Shown: positions 9,600 to 18,783 of the stretch, piece by piece | Layout of the letters: each line of letters starts with the position of its first letter | Position numbering within the stretch: the first letter of the stretch is position 1 | The notes under the pieces: generated by a model | Seen by the model: only the letters and a program-made list of their open reading frames with translations | Databases searched by the model: none | What the model was told of the DNA's origin: nothing | From: Kofleriaceae bacterium | Lineage (GTDB): Bacteria > Myxococcota_A > Polyangia > Haliangiales > Haliangiaceae | NCBI GenBank assembly: GCA_022842285.1 | Contig: JALHPV010000005.1 | Span: 1 to 64,000, forward strand | Length of the DNA stretch: 64,000 nt | Direction: 5' to 3' | Translations under genes and position numbers: made by a program

Positions 9600-11306
9600 A
9601 TGGAGCCGGCCGAAGCGGACGGCGATGACAAGCTCATCGGCGAGGTCCTGGCCAGTCGCTACCAGATCGAGACGCGCCTCGGCGAAGGCGCGATGGGCGC
9701 GGTGTACAAGGCTCGCCACGTCAAGGTAGGCCGGCCGTTCGCCGTCAAGATCCTCCACCGGAAGCTCCTCGTGGACGCGAAGGTCGCGCTGCGCTTCGAG
9801 CGCGAGGCCGAGCTCGCCGGTCGCCTGCGGCATCCGAATGTCATCGGCGTCGTCGACGTCGGCGAGACTCCGAACGGCACCCGCTACATGGTCATGGACT
9901 TCGCCGAGGGCGATGACCTCGCGACGCTCCTGGCCGACGCCCCCATGCCGGCCGAGCGCGTGATCCAGCTCTCGCGCCAGATCCTCGATGGGCTCTATCA
10001 CGCGCACGAGAACGGACTCATCCACCGCGACCTCAAGCCCGAGAACATCATCGTCGAGCGTGACGACCACGGCAACGAGGTCCCGCGCCTGGTCGACTTC
10101 GGCATCGCGATCCTCCGAGACGGCGGTGACAACACAGGCGCCGATGGTCGGTTGACCACCAACGGTCTCGTCCTCGGTACGCCGCACTACATGGCGCCCG
10201 AGCAGGCCGTGGCGGATCCGATCGATCACCGCATCGACCTGTTTGCCCTCGGTATCGTCGTGTACGAGATGCTGTGCGGCAAGCTGCCGTTCGACGGTAG
10301 CGGTGCCGAGGTCGCGCGCGCGAACCTCCTCCTGGACCCGCCCCCGATCGCGCAGCGCGTTCCATACCTCGAGGTCGACCCCTTGCTCGAGGCGTTCGCG
10401 CGCCTCCTGATGGCGAAGAAGCGCGAGCAACGTCCCGAGACGGCGAAGGCCGCGCGCGATCTCCTCGACCTGATCGCGAGCGACCGCCCCGCCGCAAGCC
10501 AACGCCTCGGCGTCCCCGCCACGAAGGTACGCATCAACACGCCCACTGCCCCGCGGCAGCCGCTGCACGTGCCGCCCGTCGTCGAGGACACGCCCTCGAA
10601 CGAGCTCGCCGTGCTGCAGGCCTCGACCACCGTCCCACCCGCGCCCCCGACGATCGAGCGCGTGGCGCAGCACGGCATCCCCACGGACGTGACGAAGCCG
10701 CTCCGGTCTGTAGATGAGGCGCCGCCGCAGCAGAACCGGCGCGGGCTCATCATCGCGATCGCGGGCGCAGTCGCAGCGGTGGCCATCGTGCTCGCACTCA
10801 CGATGGGCGGCAACAAGGTCCCCGCCCCGATCGCGACCACGGAGCCGCCCGTCGTGATGACGCCCACGCCGCCCCCGCCCCCGGCTCCCGATCCGCCCCC
10901 CATCGCACAGCCCGCGCTCGTGGAGACCGGCAGTGGCTCGGGCGAGGAGCGCGTCACTCTGCCCGATCCGGTCGACGTCGCGACGACGCCCGGCAAGAAG
11001 CCCGTGACGGGCAAGAAGCCGAGGGCGAGCTCCGGTGCGATCACCGCGCAGCCCGCCGGGCCCCCGCCCCAGGAGACGCCCGAAGCCAGCCCGCCGACGA
11101 AGGCGAGCATCACCGCCCGCTACAGCCGCGTCGGCACGCAGTTGAGCCAGCTCGAGGAGACTGAGGGTGTCGCGGCGATGTCGGCACTACGCGTGAAGTT
11201 CCGCCGCATCGATCTGCAGACGTGGAAGAAGTCCCCGGAGCTCTTGCGGGAAGCCGACCGCATCCTCGACGAGCTCGAGGCTGCGATCACCAAACGCGCG
11301 AAGTAG
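9600..11306 (+). CDS. Hanks-type serine/threonine protein kinase with C-terminal membrane anchor
   Basis: 568 residues. The kinase domain spans about residues 20-285: Gly loop 'LGEGAMGAVYKA', invariant Lys in 'FAVKIL', catalytic loop 'HRDLKPEN', 'DFG' and 'APE' in 'PHYMAPEQ', all intact. A Pro-rich juxtamembrane region precedes one membrane span near 380-400 ('GLIIAIAGAVAAVAIVLAL'), then a Pro/Thr linker and a short charged helical tail outside. The layout (cytoplasmic kinase, outside C-terminus) is typical of receptor-like kinases; PASTA domains are absent. ATG abuts the stop of the upstream secreted protein gene, indicating translational coupling. Confidence 0.95.
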   Translation: MEPAEADGDDKLIGEVLASRYQIETRLGEGAMGAVYKARHVKVGRPFAVKILHRKLLVDAKVALRFEREAELAGRLRHPNVIGVVDVGETPNGTRYMVMDFAEGDDLATLLADAPMPAERVIQLSRQILDGLYHAHENGLIHRDLKPENIIVERDDHGNEVPRLVDFGIAILRDGGDNTGADGRLTTNGLVLGTPHYMAPEQAVADPIDHRIDLFALGIVVYEMLCGKLPFDGSGAEVARANLLLDPPPIAQRVPYLEVDPLLEAFARLLMAKKREQRPETAKAARDLLDLIASDRPAASQRLGVPATKVRINTPTAPRQPLHVPPVVEDTPSNELAVLQASTTVPPAPPTIERVAQHGIPTDVTKPLRSVDEAPPQQNRRGLIIAIAGAVAAVAIVLALTMGGNKVPAPIATTEPPVVMTPTPPPPPAPDPPPIAQPALVETGSGSGEERVTLPDPVDVATTPGKKPVTGKKPRASSGAITAQPAGPPPQETPEASPPTKASITARYSRVGTQLSQLEETEGVAAMSALRVKFRRIDLQTWKKSPELLREADRILDELEAAITKRAK

Positions 11307-12875
11307 TCATTCGCCCGCGATCCGCGCGAAGCCGAGGCAGTTCCGGCCCGGCCGCGACCCGGCCGCCGCTCCCTCGACGAGCACGCAGATCTGCGTGTAG
11401 CCGATGTCAAAGACGTCAGGGTCGATCATGGTCGAGGAGTCGGTCAGCGTCTTGGTCCCGAGGATGTCCGACGTGGTACCGGCGTGAATCGTCACGAACG
11501 AGACCGAGCTGCCATCCTCCCCGGCGACCCGCAGCGACGGCGTCTGGACGCCGAAGATGCGCGTGTCGTCGAGCGACGAGATCTGCGGGCCGCGCACGGC
11601 GGACGGATTGCCCGCCCGGGCCACCGCCATCCCGAGAGGAGCGTCATAGCGAATGCGCCCCACCCCGCCTCTACCACCGGGATTGTCGGGCGAAGGGCCA
11701 GCAGCCCCACCACTCACGTCGACCACGGGAGCGGTGAGCATCGCGCCGGAGCGCACGAGCACGACGCCGCCCGAGCCACCGCCACCCGCGCCAACCGTAC
11801 CTGTTCCGAGCGCCCCGTCGGTCGCCTGTTGCCCGGGCCCCCCCTTCGCTTCCAACGTGCCGAGCACCACCGTGCCACCGGCCGTGATCTCGATGGTGCC
11901 GCCGCCGCCGCCACCCGCTCCCGCTGTGCCGCCCAGGCCGGGCGCGATGCTCCCTCCGCCACCGCCTGCGGACACGTTGCCGTCGACCGTGCCGAAGGCC
12001 GCAAGCTGCGGGTCCCCATGTGTAGCCCCGCCACTGCCGGGGTTCATCCCGCCCGCCACGCCTGCGGTGCCGAGGCCACCACCGCCACCACCGGTCCCCT
12101 CCGAACCATTGGTGCCCGCGCCCTCGCAGTTGCCCGGCTGACCGATCATCCCGCCGGCGCAGCCCCCGGGACCGGGAGCCGTGAAGTCCGAGGTCGTATC
12201 GTTCGCCCGCGGCGCGTTGGCGCGGAGAGTGCTGCTGAACGTGATGTCCGCGACCGCGTTGATCGAGATCGCGGCGCCACCGATGAAGTCCACGTTCTCG
12301 GTGACGACGATGCGCGAGTACAGCGGCGCCAGGTCCGCCTGTGCGACCGGCGAGGTCACGTCCGCGTCGGTGAGCTCGGGCAGCGGCCTCAATTCCCACG
12401 GAATTTCGGCGACGGTCTCGACGCCGTTGGCGTTCTGCGTGACGCGGACCGTGAGCGGGATGCGCATCGCGGGATCGTCGAAGAGCTCCATCACTTTGCA
12501 CGTGATCAACGCCGCCGCCGAGTTCCCGTCGATGCCCACGCGCGTCGGCCCGACAGTGAGCGCCACTTCATCGGCGAGCGCGGGATCCGTCGGGGTCACC
12601 GAGATCGTTGCACCTGCAACCATGTGCATGCCGTTGACGAAGACGATGCCCTTCGGACTCCCACCATCACCTTCGCCCTCGAGGAGCTCGGCAGGCTCGA
12701 CACTCGAGAGCGCGAGCAGCGTCGGATCGGCGTCCCGGATCTCCGCGTCCGGCATGGCATCGAGGCGACTGGGCGCGTCGACGGGCCCCGCCTCGTCGAG
12801 GTTGTTCGGGTTGTAGATGAGCGAGCAACCCGAGAGCACTGTCAGCGAGACGAGGTTTGCCAGCAGCCGCGGCAC
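11307..12875 (-). CDS. Gly-rich surface lipoprotein (PE-PGRS-like composition)
   Basis: 522 residues. GTG 12875 opens 'VPRLLANLVSLTVLSGCSLIYNPNN', a lipoprotein signal with lipobox LSGC. After an Ig-like region (about 45-150) comes a beta-helix-like stretch, then a very Gly/Ala-rich block (about 230-380, GGGGG and GxGG runs) similar to the 'Gly-rich autotransporter-like' lipoproteins common in myxobacteria. There is no catalytic motif. CATAGT lies 6 nt before the GTG on the minus strand, giving a leaderless-type promoter, and the gene ends 1 bp from the kinase stop (convergent). Confidence 0.8.
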   Translation of the reverse strand: MPRLLANLVSLTVLSGCSLIYNPNNLDEAGPVDAPSRLDAMPDAEIRDADPTLLALSSVEPAELLEGEGDGGSPKGIVFVNGMHMVAGATISVTPTDPALADEVALTVGPTRVGIDGNSAAALITCKVMELFDDPAMRIPLTVRVTQNANGVETVAEIPWELRPLPELTDADVTSPVAQADLAPLYSRIVVTENVDFIGGAAISINAVADITFSSTLRANAPRANDTTSDFTAPGPGGCAGGMIGQPGNCEGAGTNGSEGTGGGGGGLGTAGVAGGMNPGSGGATHGDPQLAAFGTVDGNVSAGGGGGSIAPGLGGTAGAGGGGGGTIEITAGGTVVLGTLEAKGGPGQQATDGALGTGTVGAGGGGSGGVVLVRSGAMLTAPVVDVSGGAAGPSPDNPGGRGGVGRIRYDAPLGMAVARAGNPSAVRGPQISSLDDTRIFGVQTPSLRVAGEDGSSVSFVTIHAGTTSDILGTKTLTDSSTMIDPDVFDIGYTQICVLVEGAAAGSRPGRNCLGFARIAGE

Positions 12876-12881
12876 CCACAG

Positions 12882-12887
12882 ACTATG
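12882..12887 (-). promoter_or_regulatory. -10-like hexamer for the Gly-rich lipoprotein gene
   Basis: CATAGT on the minus strand, then 6 nt (ctgtgg), then GTG at 12875. There is no Shine-Dalgarno sequence. Confidence 0.45.
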
Positions 12888-12910
12888 CCCACTGGCGGCT
12901 GTAGGCCTGT

Positions 12911-13317
12911 GAGCGGGAACGCACGCCATCACCTGGACCTAACGGGACGTTCGAGAACGGCACGCTCGCCCTCGGCATCGATGGTGGTCTCATCGTCGGT
13001 GCACTGATCGCGCCACGCCTCGGCTGGTCGCCACGTCGATCGCGCATCGTGTTCGCCGCGACCGCGATGGGTGTGCTCGCCGGCGGCATGATCGTCGGCC
13101 TCGTGACCGGCAAGGACGAGAATGATGACTACAACGGTGACTTCGTAGCTGGCTGCGGGTGGCTACGGTCTGGGCGTCCTCATGACCTGCGACTCGTTGC
13201 CCGATCCGACATTCGGGCGTGCGCCTACGCCCGGTACCACCGTCGCCACCGACGAGCTTTCCGCCATTCATCGGTGGCCAACGTCAGCTCGGTCTCATGG
13301 TCGGCGGCGCCTCGTAG
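12911..13317 (+). pseudogene. Frameshifted remnant of a Gly-rich membrane protein gene
   Basis: Three coherent peptide pieces lie in order but in different frames. The first, to about 13160, reads 'TFENGTLALGIDGGLIVG...' and 'MGVLAGGMIVGLVTGKDEND'. The second, about 13155-13250, reads 'GYGLGVLMTCDSLPDP' and 'PTPGTTVAT'. The third, ending at the TAG 13315-13317, reads 'FPPFIGGQRQLGLMVGGAS'. Joined, they look like the C-terminal half of a myxobacterial membrane protein ending in a beta-strand. No start codon or 5' half is present. The 508-bp space between the Gly-rich lipoprotein and the FHA gene contains nothing else obvious. Confidence 0.6.
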
Positions 13318-13382
13318 CACTCGTACGCAAGGGCCGCGGCCACTTGCGAGACGTCCCTAACTAGGTGATCGTCTAGCCAGCC

Positions 13383-14198
13383 ATGGCCGCTTGCTTGCTT
13401 TGCTCGTCGCCTCGCTCCATCGGCGTGCTGTGCACGTCTCACGGTGTGGCGATCGCTTCGCCCGGCATCACGAGTGAGCAAATCTTCTCGCGCGTCCAGG
13501 GGCCTGCGGCGGCGCTGATCGACGCCTGGGGCGTGGCGCATGCCATCAGCAACGACACGAAGATCGGCCGTGACCCGCGGGTCGACCTCGCGATCTTGCA
13601 TGCGTCGGTCTCGAGCGAACATGCAGCGATGAAGCTCGACGGGAGCAACCAGCGCTGGACCATCGTCGACAACTCCAGCCGCAATGGCACGGAAGTCGAA
13701 GGCAACCGCATCGCCGAGCAGCAGCTCGCGAGCGGCGCGACGCTCCGGCTTGGCGACGTGAAGTTCTATTTCTGGCCCGAGGTGCTGCCAAAGGTCGAGC
13801 CGCCTCGCGGTAGCGGGCGCACGGCCCCGACGCGACGCGACGAGCTGGTCTTCTCGGCCAAGGTGACCACTCCGCGCGGCCAACTGCTCGATCTGCGCCA
13901 GCGCGTCGACGGCGGCGTGCTCCGGATCGGCGAGTCTTCGATCGAGCTCGCGGCCATGGAATTCGGCCTGCTGCAGCTCCTCGTCGAGCGCCGCCGCGGC
14001 GTGACCGATGCCGAGCTCGCTTACGTCGCGTGGCACGAGATCGCGGACGCCCTGTCGTTCCGGTCGGTGCAGGCCGACAGCGAGAACGTACGCGAGCTGG
14101 TCCACCGCGTGCGCCGCAAGCTCTCGAGCGTGGCCGCGGACGATTTGATCGAGAGCAAACGCGGTGTGGGCTATCGTCTCGCGGGCGAACCTGGCTAG
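13383..14198 (+). CDS. FHA domain + winged-helix (OmpR/PhoB-type C-terminal) protein
   Basis: 271 residues. The N-terminus carries a Cys cluster (C-x2-C...C-x2-H within the first 20 residues) that could bind metal. The FHA domain spans about 50-125: 'TKIGRDPRVDLAI', 'VSSEHAAMKLD', 'VDNSSRNGTEVEG', with Gly-Arg, Ser-x2-His and Asn-Gly phosphothreonine-binding residues intact. Residues 160-268 form a Trans_reg_C-like winged helix ('SIELAAMEFGLLQLLVERR', 'VRELVHRVRRKLSSVAADD', 'ESKRGVGYRLAG'). It would read a phosphorylated Thr, for instance from a Hanks kinase, and bind DNA. It is followed by the fusion enzyme gene 9 bp downstream. Confidence 0.85.
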   Translation: MAACLLCSSPRSIGVLCTSHGVAIASPGITSEQIFSRVQGPAAALIDAWGVAHAISNDTKIGRDPRVDLAILHASVSSEHAAMKLDGSNQRWTIVDNSSRNGTEVEGNRIAEQQLASGATLRLGDVKFYFWPEVLPKVEPPRGSGRTAPTRRDELVFSAKVTTPRGQLLDLRQRVDGGVLRIGESSIELAAMEFGLLQLLVERRRGVTDAELAYVAWHEIADALSFRSVQADSENVRELVHRVRRKLSSVAADDLIESKRGVGYRLAGEPG

Positions 14199-14201
14199 TC
14201 T
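14196..14201 (+). promoter_or_regulatory. -10-like hexamer overlapping the stop of the FHA gene
   Basis: TAGTCT, whose TAG is also the stop codon of the upstream gene, is followed by 6 nt and GTG 14208. This would give the fusion gene its own leaderless transcript besides read-through. Confidence 0.35.
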
Positions 14202-14207
14202 GCTGTC

Positions 14208-17171
14208 GTGACAAGCTGGGCGAGGCGGATCCGGCGGCTAGGGTTGGCGTGGGACAACGCGCTCGAGATCGCGCGCGCGGGACGTCTCACGGCGCCGTAT
14301 GGCGCGCCCTTCACGGTGCAGCACGAGGAGCGCGTGTACCGGCTTCGGCGGTACGAGCGCTCGCAGAACACCGTCGCCGCGCCGCTCCTCCTCGTCCCGC
14401 CGCTGATGGTCGCGTCCGAGGTCTATGACATCGCACCGGATGTAAGTGCGGTCGCGATGCTCTCGCGAGCAGGCGTGGACGTGTGGCTCGTCGACTTCGG
14501 CGCCCCCGAACGCGAAGAGGGCGGCATGAGCCGCACGCTCGACGATCACGTGCGCGCGGTCTCGGATGCGATCGCGCGCGTGCGCACCGCTACCGGCCAG
14601 GACGTTCACCTCGCCGGGTACTCGCAGGGTGGCATGTTCTGTTATCAGGCGGCCGCGTTCCGGAAGAGCGCGGGGCTCGCCTCGGTGATCACGATGGGTA
14701 GCCCCGTCGATCTACATCGCACGGTGAAGATCGGGGAGGAGACGACGGAGCGCATCGTCGCCGGCTTGCGCTCGGTGCTCGAGTGGCCCCTCGAGCAGAT
14801 CGAAGGCTTGCCGGGGTTCCTCACGTCGACGGGCTTCAAGGTGCTATCGGCGCGCAAGGAGGTGAAGCAGCTCTTCGACTTCGTGCGCAACCTGCACGAT
14901 CGCAACGCGCTGGAGAAGCGCGAGGCGAAGCGGTTGTTCCTCGCCGGTCAGGGTTTCGTGGCGTGGCCGGGCCCCGCGTTTCGCAAGTTCGTCGACGAGC
15001 TCATCGTCGGCAACCGCATGCAGTCGGGAGGCTTCGTCATCGACGGCCACAGCGTGACGCTCGCGGACCTCACGTGCCCCGTGCTGTACTTCTTCGGCAC
15101 GCGCGACGAGATGGGTCGCCCCGCCGCCGTGCGAGGCATCAAGCGGGCGGCGTCGCGCGTGAGCGTGATGCACGAGATCCCCGTCAAGGCGGGCCACTTC
15201 GGGCTCGTCGTGGGCTCGACGGCCTTGACGCTCACGTGGCCGAGCATCATCGAGTGGATGAAGTGGCGCGAGGGCACGGGCGGACCGCCCGAGGCTTCCG
15301 TCGACGTCCGTGCCGAGGCGAAGCGCCTCGAAGAGGAAGTGGAAGCGGAGCCGGCCGAAGATCTGCAGCTCGCGAAGGAGGTCGCGGGCAACACGCTGCG
15401 CGCCGCGATGGACCAGATCGCGATCTGGGCGGACGACCTCGGCGGCTACCTCGACAATGCGCGCTTCCAGGTCCCACGCCTCGATCGGCTGCGTCGACTG
15501 ACGGATGACTCGCGCATCTCGTTCGGCAAGACGCTCGCGGATCAGGCCGCCACGATCGGCGATCGCACGTTCTTCCTCTGGCGCGGGCGCGCGTTCACGT
15601 ACGCCGAGGCCAACCAACGCGTCGATGCCGTGGTGCGTGGCCTCATCGCGTGTGGGCTCAAGCCGGGCCAGAAGGTCGCGGTGATGATGAAGTCGCGGCC
15701 GAGCCATCTGGCCGTCGTCGCCGCGATCAATCGCCTCGGCGCGGTGTCGGTGTTGCTCTCGCCCGAGACCCCGGACACGGTGCTGCCGCGCGCTCTCGAG
15801 CTCGGCGAGGCCGACGTCATGGTCACGGATCCGGACTCGGCGGCCCGCGCGCGCGCCTGCGTGGCCGGCAAGGTGCTCGTGCTCGGTGGCGTCGGCGAGG
15901 TGCCGTACGCACCGGGTGCGCCGCGCGTGTTGCCCGCGGGTGTGATCGACATGGAGTCGATCGACCCGAAGGGCGTGACCCTGCCCGCCTGGTACAAGCC
16001 CGACGCGGGACGCGCTCGCGATCTGGCGATGGTGTTCATCTCGTCGGGCCGCCACGAGTCGCCGCGGGCCGCGCGCATCACGAATCGCCGCTGGGCCTTC
16101 TCCGCTCTCGGCGCCGCGGCAGCCGCCACCCTCACGTCGCGCGACACGGTCTATTGCTGTCTCCCGCTGCATCATCCGTCGGGAACCCTGGTCGCTACGG
16201 GCAGCGCGCTCGTCGGTGGCGCCCGGCTTGCCCTCGCGATGGGCGATGGCCCGCTCGTGCCCGCCACGTTCTGGGACGAAGTCCGCCGCTACGGGGTGTC
16301 GGTCGTTTACTACGCGGGTGAAGCGTGCCGCCGCCTCGTCGATGCCTCGCCGGTGCTCGGCGAGGCGAACAATCCGGTGCGCCTCTTCGCCGGCTCGGGT
16401 CTCCGCCGCGACGTGTGGAAGCGACTCGTCGAACGCTTCGGTCCCGTCGGCGTGCTCGAGCTCTACGCGTCGAGCGAGGCGAGCATCGTGCTCGCGAACG
16501 CGAGCGGCAAGCAGCAGGGCTCCGTCGGTCGTCCCCTGCCCGGTTCACCCGCCGTCGCGATCGCGGCGTGGGATCAGAGCAATGATGACTTCGTCCGCGA
16601 CGGCAAGGGTCACCTCGTCCACGCTGGCCTCGACGAGCCAGGCATGCTCGTGGCGCGCCTGGGCACCGGCAACACCTCGACGGCCGGCTCCGACGTCGCG
16701 CACATCGATCCGGCGCGCCTCCTGCGCGATGCCTTCGCGCCGGGGGATCTCTGGTTCGTGACCGGCGACTTCTTCTCCGTCGACGCCGTGGGTGACTACT
16801 GGCTGCTCGATCGCCACAAGCAGATGGTGCAGACCGAATACGGACTCGTCCCGTCGACGCGCATCGAGGACGCGCTCTACACCGTCCCCGCCGTGGCGCT
16901 GTGCATGGCCGGGGCCCTGGCCGACGGGGTCGTGCACGCGGCCGTCCAGCTCCATCCGCACCTCCCGCTCGATCTCGCCGCGCTATCGGCGGCGGTGGCG
17001 TCGCTGCCCGAATACGTGCGTCCCGCGAAGCTCGTGATCGTCGACTCGATCCCGCTCACGGATGGCTTTCGCCCCATCAAGTCGCTGCTGCCGACGCTGG
17101 CGCCTCGCACCGAGCTCGACGTGCTCGCGTGGGATCAACGCGCGCAGCGCTACGTCGTCGGAGCCTCGTGA
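14208..17171 (+). CDS. Fusion of a PhaC-like alpha/beta hydrolase and an AMP-binding (acyl-CoA synthetase-like) enzyme
   Basis: 987 residues. Residues 1-350 are an alpha/beta hydrolase resembling PHA synthase/acyltransferases: 'LLLVPPLMVASEVYDIAPD' start, nucleophile elbow 'LAGYSQGGMFCYQ' (Ser near 144), Asp in 'FFGTRDEMG' and His in 'KAGHFGLVVG'. A charged linker precedes an AMP-binding domain (about 450-985) with 'FTYAEANQRVDAVVRGL', 'PGQKVAVMMKSRP', an A-loop 'VFISSGRHESPRAARITNRR' in place of YTSGTTGxPKG, 'ELYASSEA', and 'WFVTGDFFSVDAVGDYWLLDRHKQM'. The altered A-loop leaves adenylation activity uncertain. It is coupled by GTGA overlap to the HemF-like gene. Probably lipid or fatty-acyl metabolism. 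Confidence 0.88.
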   Translation: MTSWARRIRRLGLAWDNALEIARAGRLTAPYGAPFTVQHEERVYRLRRYERSQNTVAAPLLLVPPLMVASEVYDIAPDVSAVAMLSRAGVDVWLVDFGAPEREEGGMSRTLDDHVRAVSDAIARVRTATGQDVHLAGYSQGGMFCYQAAAFRKSAGLASVITMGSPVDLHRTVKIGEETTERIVAGLRSVLEWPLEQIEGLPGFLTSTGFKVLSARKEVKQLFDFVRNLHDRNALEKREAKRLFLAGQGFVAWPGPAFRKFVDELIVGNRMQSGGFVIDGHSVTLADLTCPVLYFFGTRDEMGRPAAVRGIKRAASRVSVMHEIPVKAGHFGLVVGSTALTLTWPSIIEWMKWREGTGGPPEASVDVRAEAKRLEEEVEAEPAEDLQLAKEVAGNTLRAAMDQIAIWADDLGGYLDNARFQVPRLDRLRRLTDDSRISFGKTLADQAATIGDRTFFLWRGRAFTYAEANQRVDAVVRGLIACGLKPGQKVAVMMKSRPSHLAVVAAINRLGAVSVLLSPETPDTVLPRALELGEADVMVTDPDSAARARACVAGKVLVLGGVGEVPYAPGAPRVLPAGVIDMESIDPKGVTLPAWYKPDAGRARDLAMVFISSGRHESPRAARITNRRWAFSALGAAAAATLTSRDTVYCCLPLHHPSGTLVATGSALVGGARLALAMGDGPLVPATFWDEVRRYGVSVVYYAGEACRRLVDASPVLGEANNPVRLFAGSGLRRDVWKRLVERFGPVGVLELYASSEASIVLANASGKQQGSVGRPLPGSPAVAIAAWDQSNDDFVRDGKGHLVHAGLDEPGMLVARLGTGNTSTAGSDVAHIDPARLLRDAFAPGDLWFVTGDFFSVDAVGDYWLLDRHKQMVQTEYGLVPSTRIEDALYTVPAVALCMAGALADGVVHAAVQLHPHLPLDLAALSAAVASLPEYVRPAKLVIVDSIPLTDGFRPIKSLLPTLAPRTELDVLAWDQRAQRYVVGAS

Positions 17172-18202
17172 TCCTCGCGCGGTCGCCATCGGCGCAGCTC
17201 GCGCTGACCCTCGTGACGGAGCTGCAGCGACGCATGGTCCTCGCGCAGGAGGGCGTCGCGCACGACCGGGGCGACGCGGGCCGCTTCCTCGAGACCACCT
17301 GGCTCCGCGACGAGGGGCGCCACGGCGGTGGTACACGCTGGTCGGTCGCCGACACCGAGACGTTCGATCGCGCGAGCGTCAATGTCTCGCAGGTCCACTA
17401 CGACGACGAGCCGGCGAAGCGACTCGCCTCGGCGACCGCGCTCAGCACGATCATTCATCCGCGCCACCCCCAGGGGCCGTCCGTCCACATCCACGTGAGC
17501 TGGACCGAGATGCGCGACGGTAGCGGGTACTGGCGCATCATGGCCGACCTGAATCCGTCGCTCGTGGATAGCGCGGTTGCGCGGGCGGGCAAGCAGCGCT
17601 TCCTCGACGCGCTCCGGGGCGCCGCCCCCGATGCGTTCGAGGCGGCCGTCGCGCAGGGCGATCGCTACTTCTGGATCCCGGCGCTCTCGCGGCACCGCGG
17701 GGTCGCGCACTTCTACCTCGAGCAGTACGCGACGGCCGAGCCGGCCGCTGATCGGGCTCTCGCGCAACGCGTCGGCGAGATCGCCATCGACACCCACGCG
17801 GCCATCCTCGGTGAGGCCCTCCGCGACCGCGGACCGCCCACGGCGGAGGAGCGCGCGACGCAGCTCGCCTACCACACGCTCTACCTGTTCCAGGTCCTGA
17901 CGCTCGATCGCGGCACGACCTCGGGGCTGCTCGTGCACGACCAGAACGACGTGGGCATCCTCGGCTCCCTGCCCTCGCGCGTGAACCGCGAGCTCCTCGC
18001 CAGCTGGCGCGACCACGTCGCGGCGCCCGTCAACACCCTCGTCGATCGCATCCTCGCCGCCCTGCCCACCGACGCGGTCGATGACCCCGCGAAGCGCGCC
18101 CTCGCCGCGACCGTCCGCGAGTTCTACCGTGCCCACCCGGAGGCCCTCGATCTCCAGGCACGCGGTGACGTCGTCCCGCCCACCGTCGCGAATCATCGCT
18201 AG
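17168..18202 (+). CDS. Divergent coproporphyrinogen III oxidase (HemF)-like protein
   Basis: 344 residues from GTG 17168, whose GTGA overlaps the previous stop by 4 bp. HemF landmarks are recognisable but drifted: 'FDRASVNVSQVHYDD', 'TIIHPRHPQGPSVHIHVSW' (family HPRNPxxPTxHxNVR), 'YWRIMADLNPS' (family WWFGGGxDLTP), 'HRGVAHFYLE' (family RGIGGIFFD), and 'LDRGTTSGLLVHDQNDVGILGSLPSR' near the C-terminus (family YDRGTxFGLxTxGRxESILMSLPP). Oxygen-dependent HemF decarboxylates coproporphyrinogen III in the cytoplasm. Loss of several Gly/Arg positions and the pairing with a lipid-enzyme fusion suggest a paralogue that may have changed role. Confidence 0.65.
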   Translation: MILARSPSAQLALTLVTELQRRMVLAQEGVAHDRGDAGRFLETTWLRDEGRHGGGTRWSVADTETFDRASVNVSQVHYDDEPAKRLASATALSTIIHPRHPQGPSVHIHVSWTEMRDGSGYWRIMADLNPSLVDSAVARAGKQRFLDALRGAAPDAFEAAVAQGDRYFWIPALSRHRGVAHFYLEQYATAEPAADRALAQRVGEIAIDTHAAILGEALRDRGPPTAEERATQLAYHTLYLFQVLTLDRGTTSGLLVHDQNDVGILGSLPSRVNRELLASWRDHVAAPVNTLVDRILAALPTDAVDDPAKRALAATVREFYRAHPEALDLQARGDVVPPTVANHR

Positions 18203-18249
18203 TCCTCCGACCCGCGCTTGATGAGCTGGGCGGAGGCTGCGCGCTCTGC

Positions 18250-18783
18250 TCAGCGCGGCAGTTCGACCCAGGCCACGCCGCGGAGCTCGCCGAGGGCGTA
18301 GCCCGTCGCGCGATCATCGGGATAGCGCGACCGGAGCGCCGCCGCGGCCTCCGGTGCCGGATCACCGTGGCACCGCAGACAGACCTCACCGACGACGAGA
18401 GGCTCCGCGTAGGCGACTCGCCCCGAGGGGAGCACGCGCTCGAACGGGGTCACGGTGCCTTGATGGCCGAGACGCTCGAAGTGCGCGATCGCCTCGAGCT
18501 GCCAGCCGCTTGCCAGGTTCGTCGGGTTGCGGGGCCGGCGCGTCGCGCGTCCGATCGTCGCGCCGCTCGCCGCCACGCGCTCCGTGATGGCGGGAGCCAT
18601 CGCCTGGCACGCCTCGATCGCGGCCGGCACCCCCGCTTGCATCGCCTGCGTGACCGCGGCGAGGAGATCGCGCTTGAGCTCGCCGACCATTGCCGCCGCC
18701 CGGGCGCGCTCGTCGTCCCGCACGGCGGGCGCCTGCGAGCTGCAAGCGCTGAGCATGATGATCGTTGCGATTGGCAGTCTCAC
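18250..18783 (-). CDS. DUF3365 haem-binding (CxxCH) lipoprotein
   Basis: 177 residues. GTG start; the signal 'IATIIMLSACSS' gives lipobox LSAC. The mature part matches DUF3365: an N-terminal helix pair ('MVGELKRDLLAAVTQAMQ', 'AIEACQAMAPAITERVA') and a C-terminal c-type haem site 'VCLRCHGDP' near residue 137, with 'YPDDRATGYALGELRGVAWVELP' at the end. Such Tll0287-like domains bind one c-type haem and act as redox or gas sensors. Its start overlaps the stop of the sigma-54 activator by 4 bp (GTGA), so the two are translationally coupled. It might report envelope redox state to the activator (inference). Confidence 0.85.
   Translation of the reverse strand: MRLPIATIIMLSACSSQAPAVRDDERARAAAMVGELKRDLLAAVTQAMQAGVPAAIEACQAMAPAITERVAASGATIGRATRRPRNPTNLASGWQLEAIAHFERLGHQGTVTPFERVLPSGRVAYAEPLVVGEVCLRCHGDPAPEAAAALRSRYPDDRATGYALGELRGVAWVELPR

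Noticed and set aside
11700-12200. Mobile element or repeat array in the Gly-rich region
   Set aside because: The repeats are in-frame Gly/Ala codons of one lipoprotein, without direct repeats or terminal inverted repeats.
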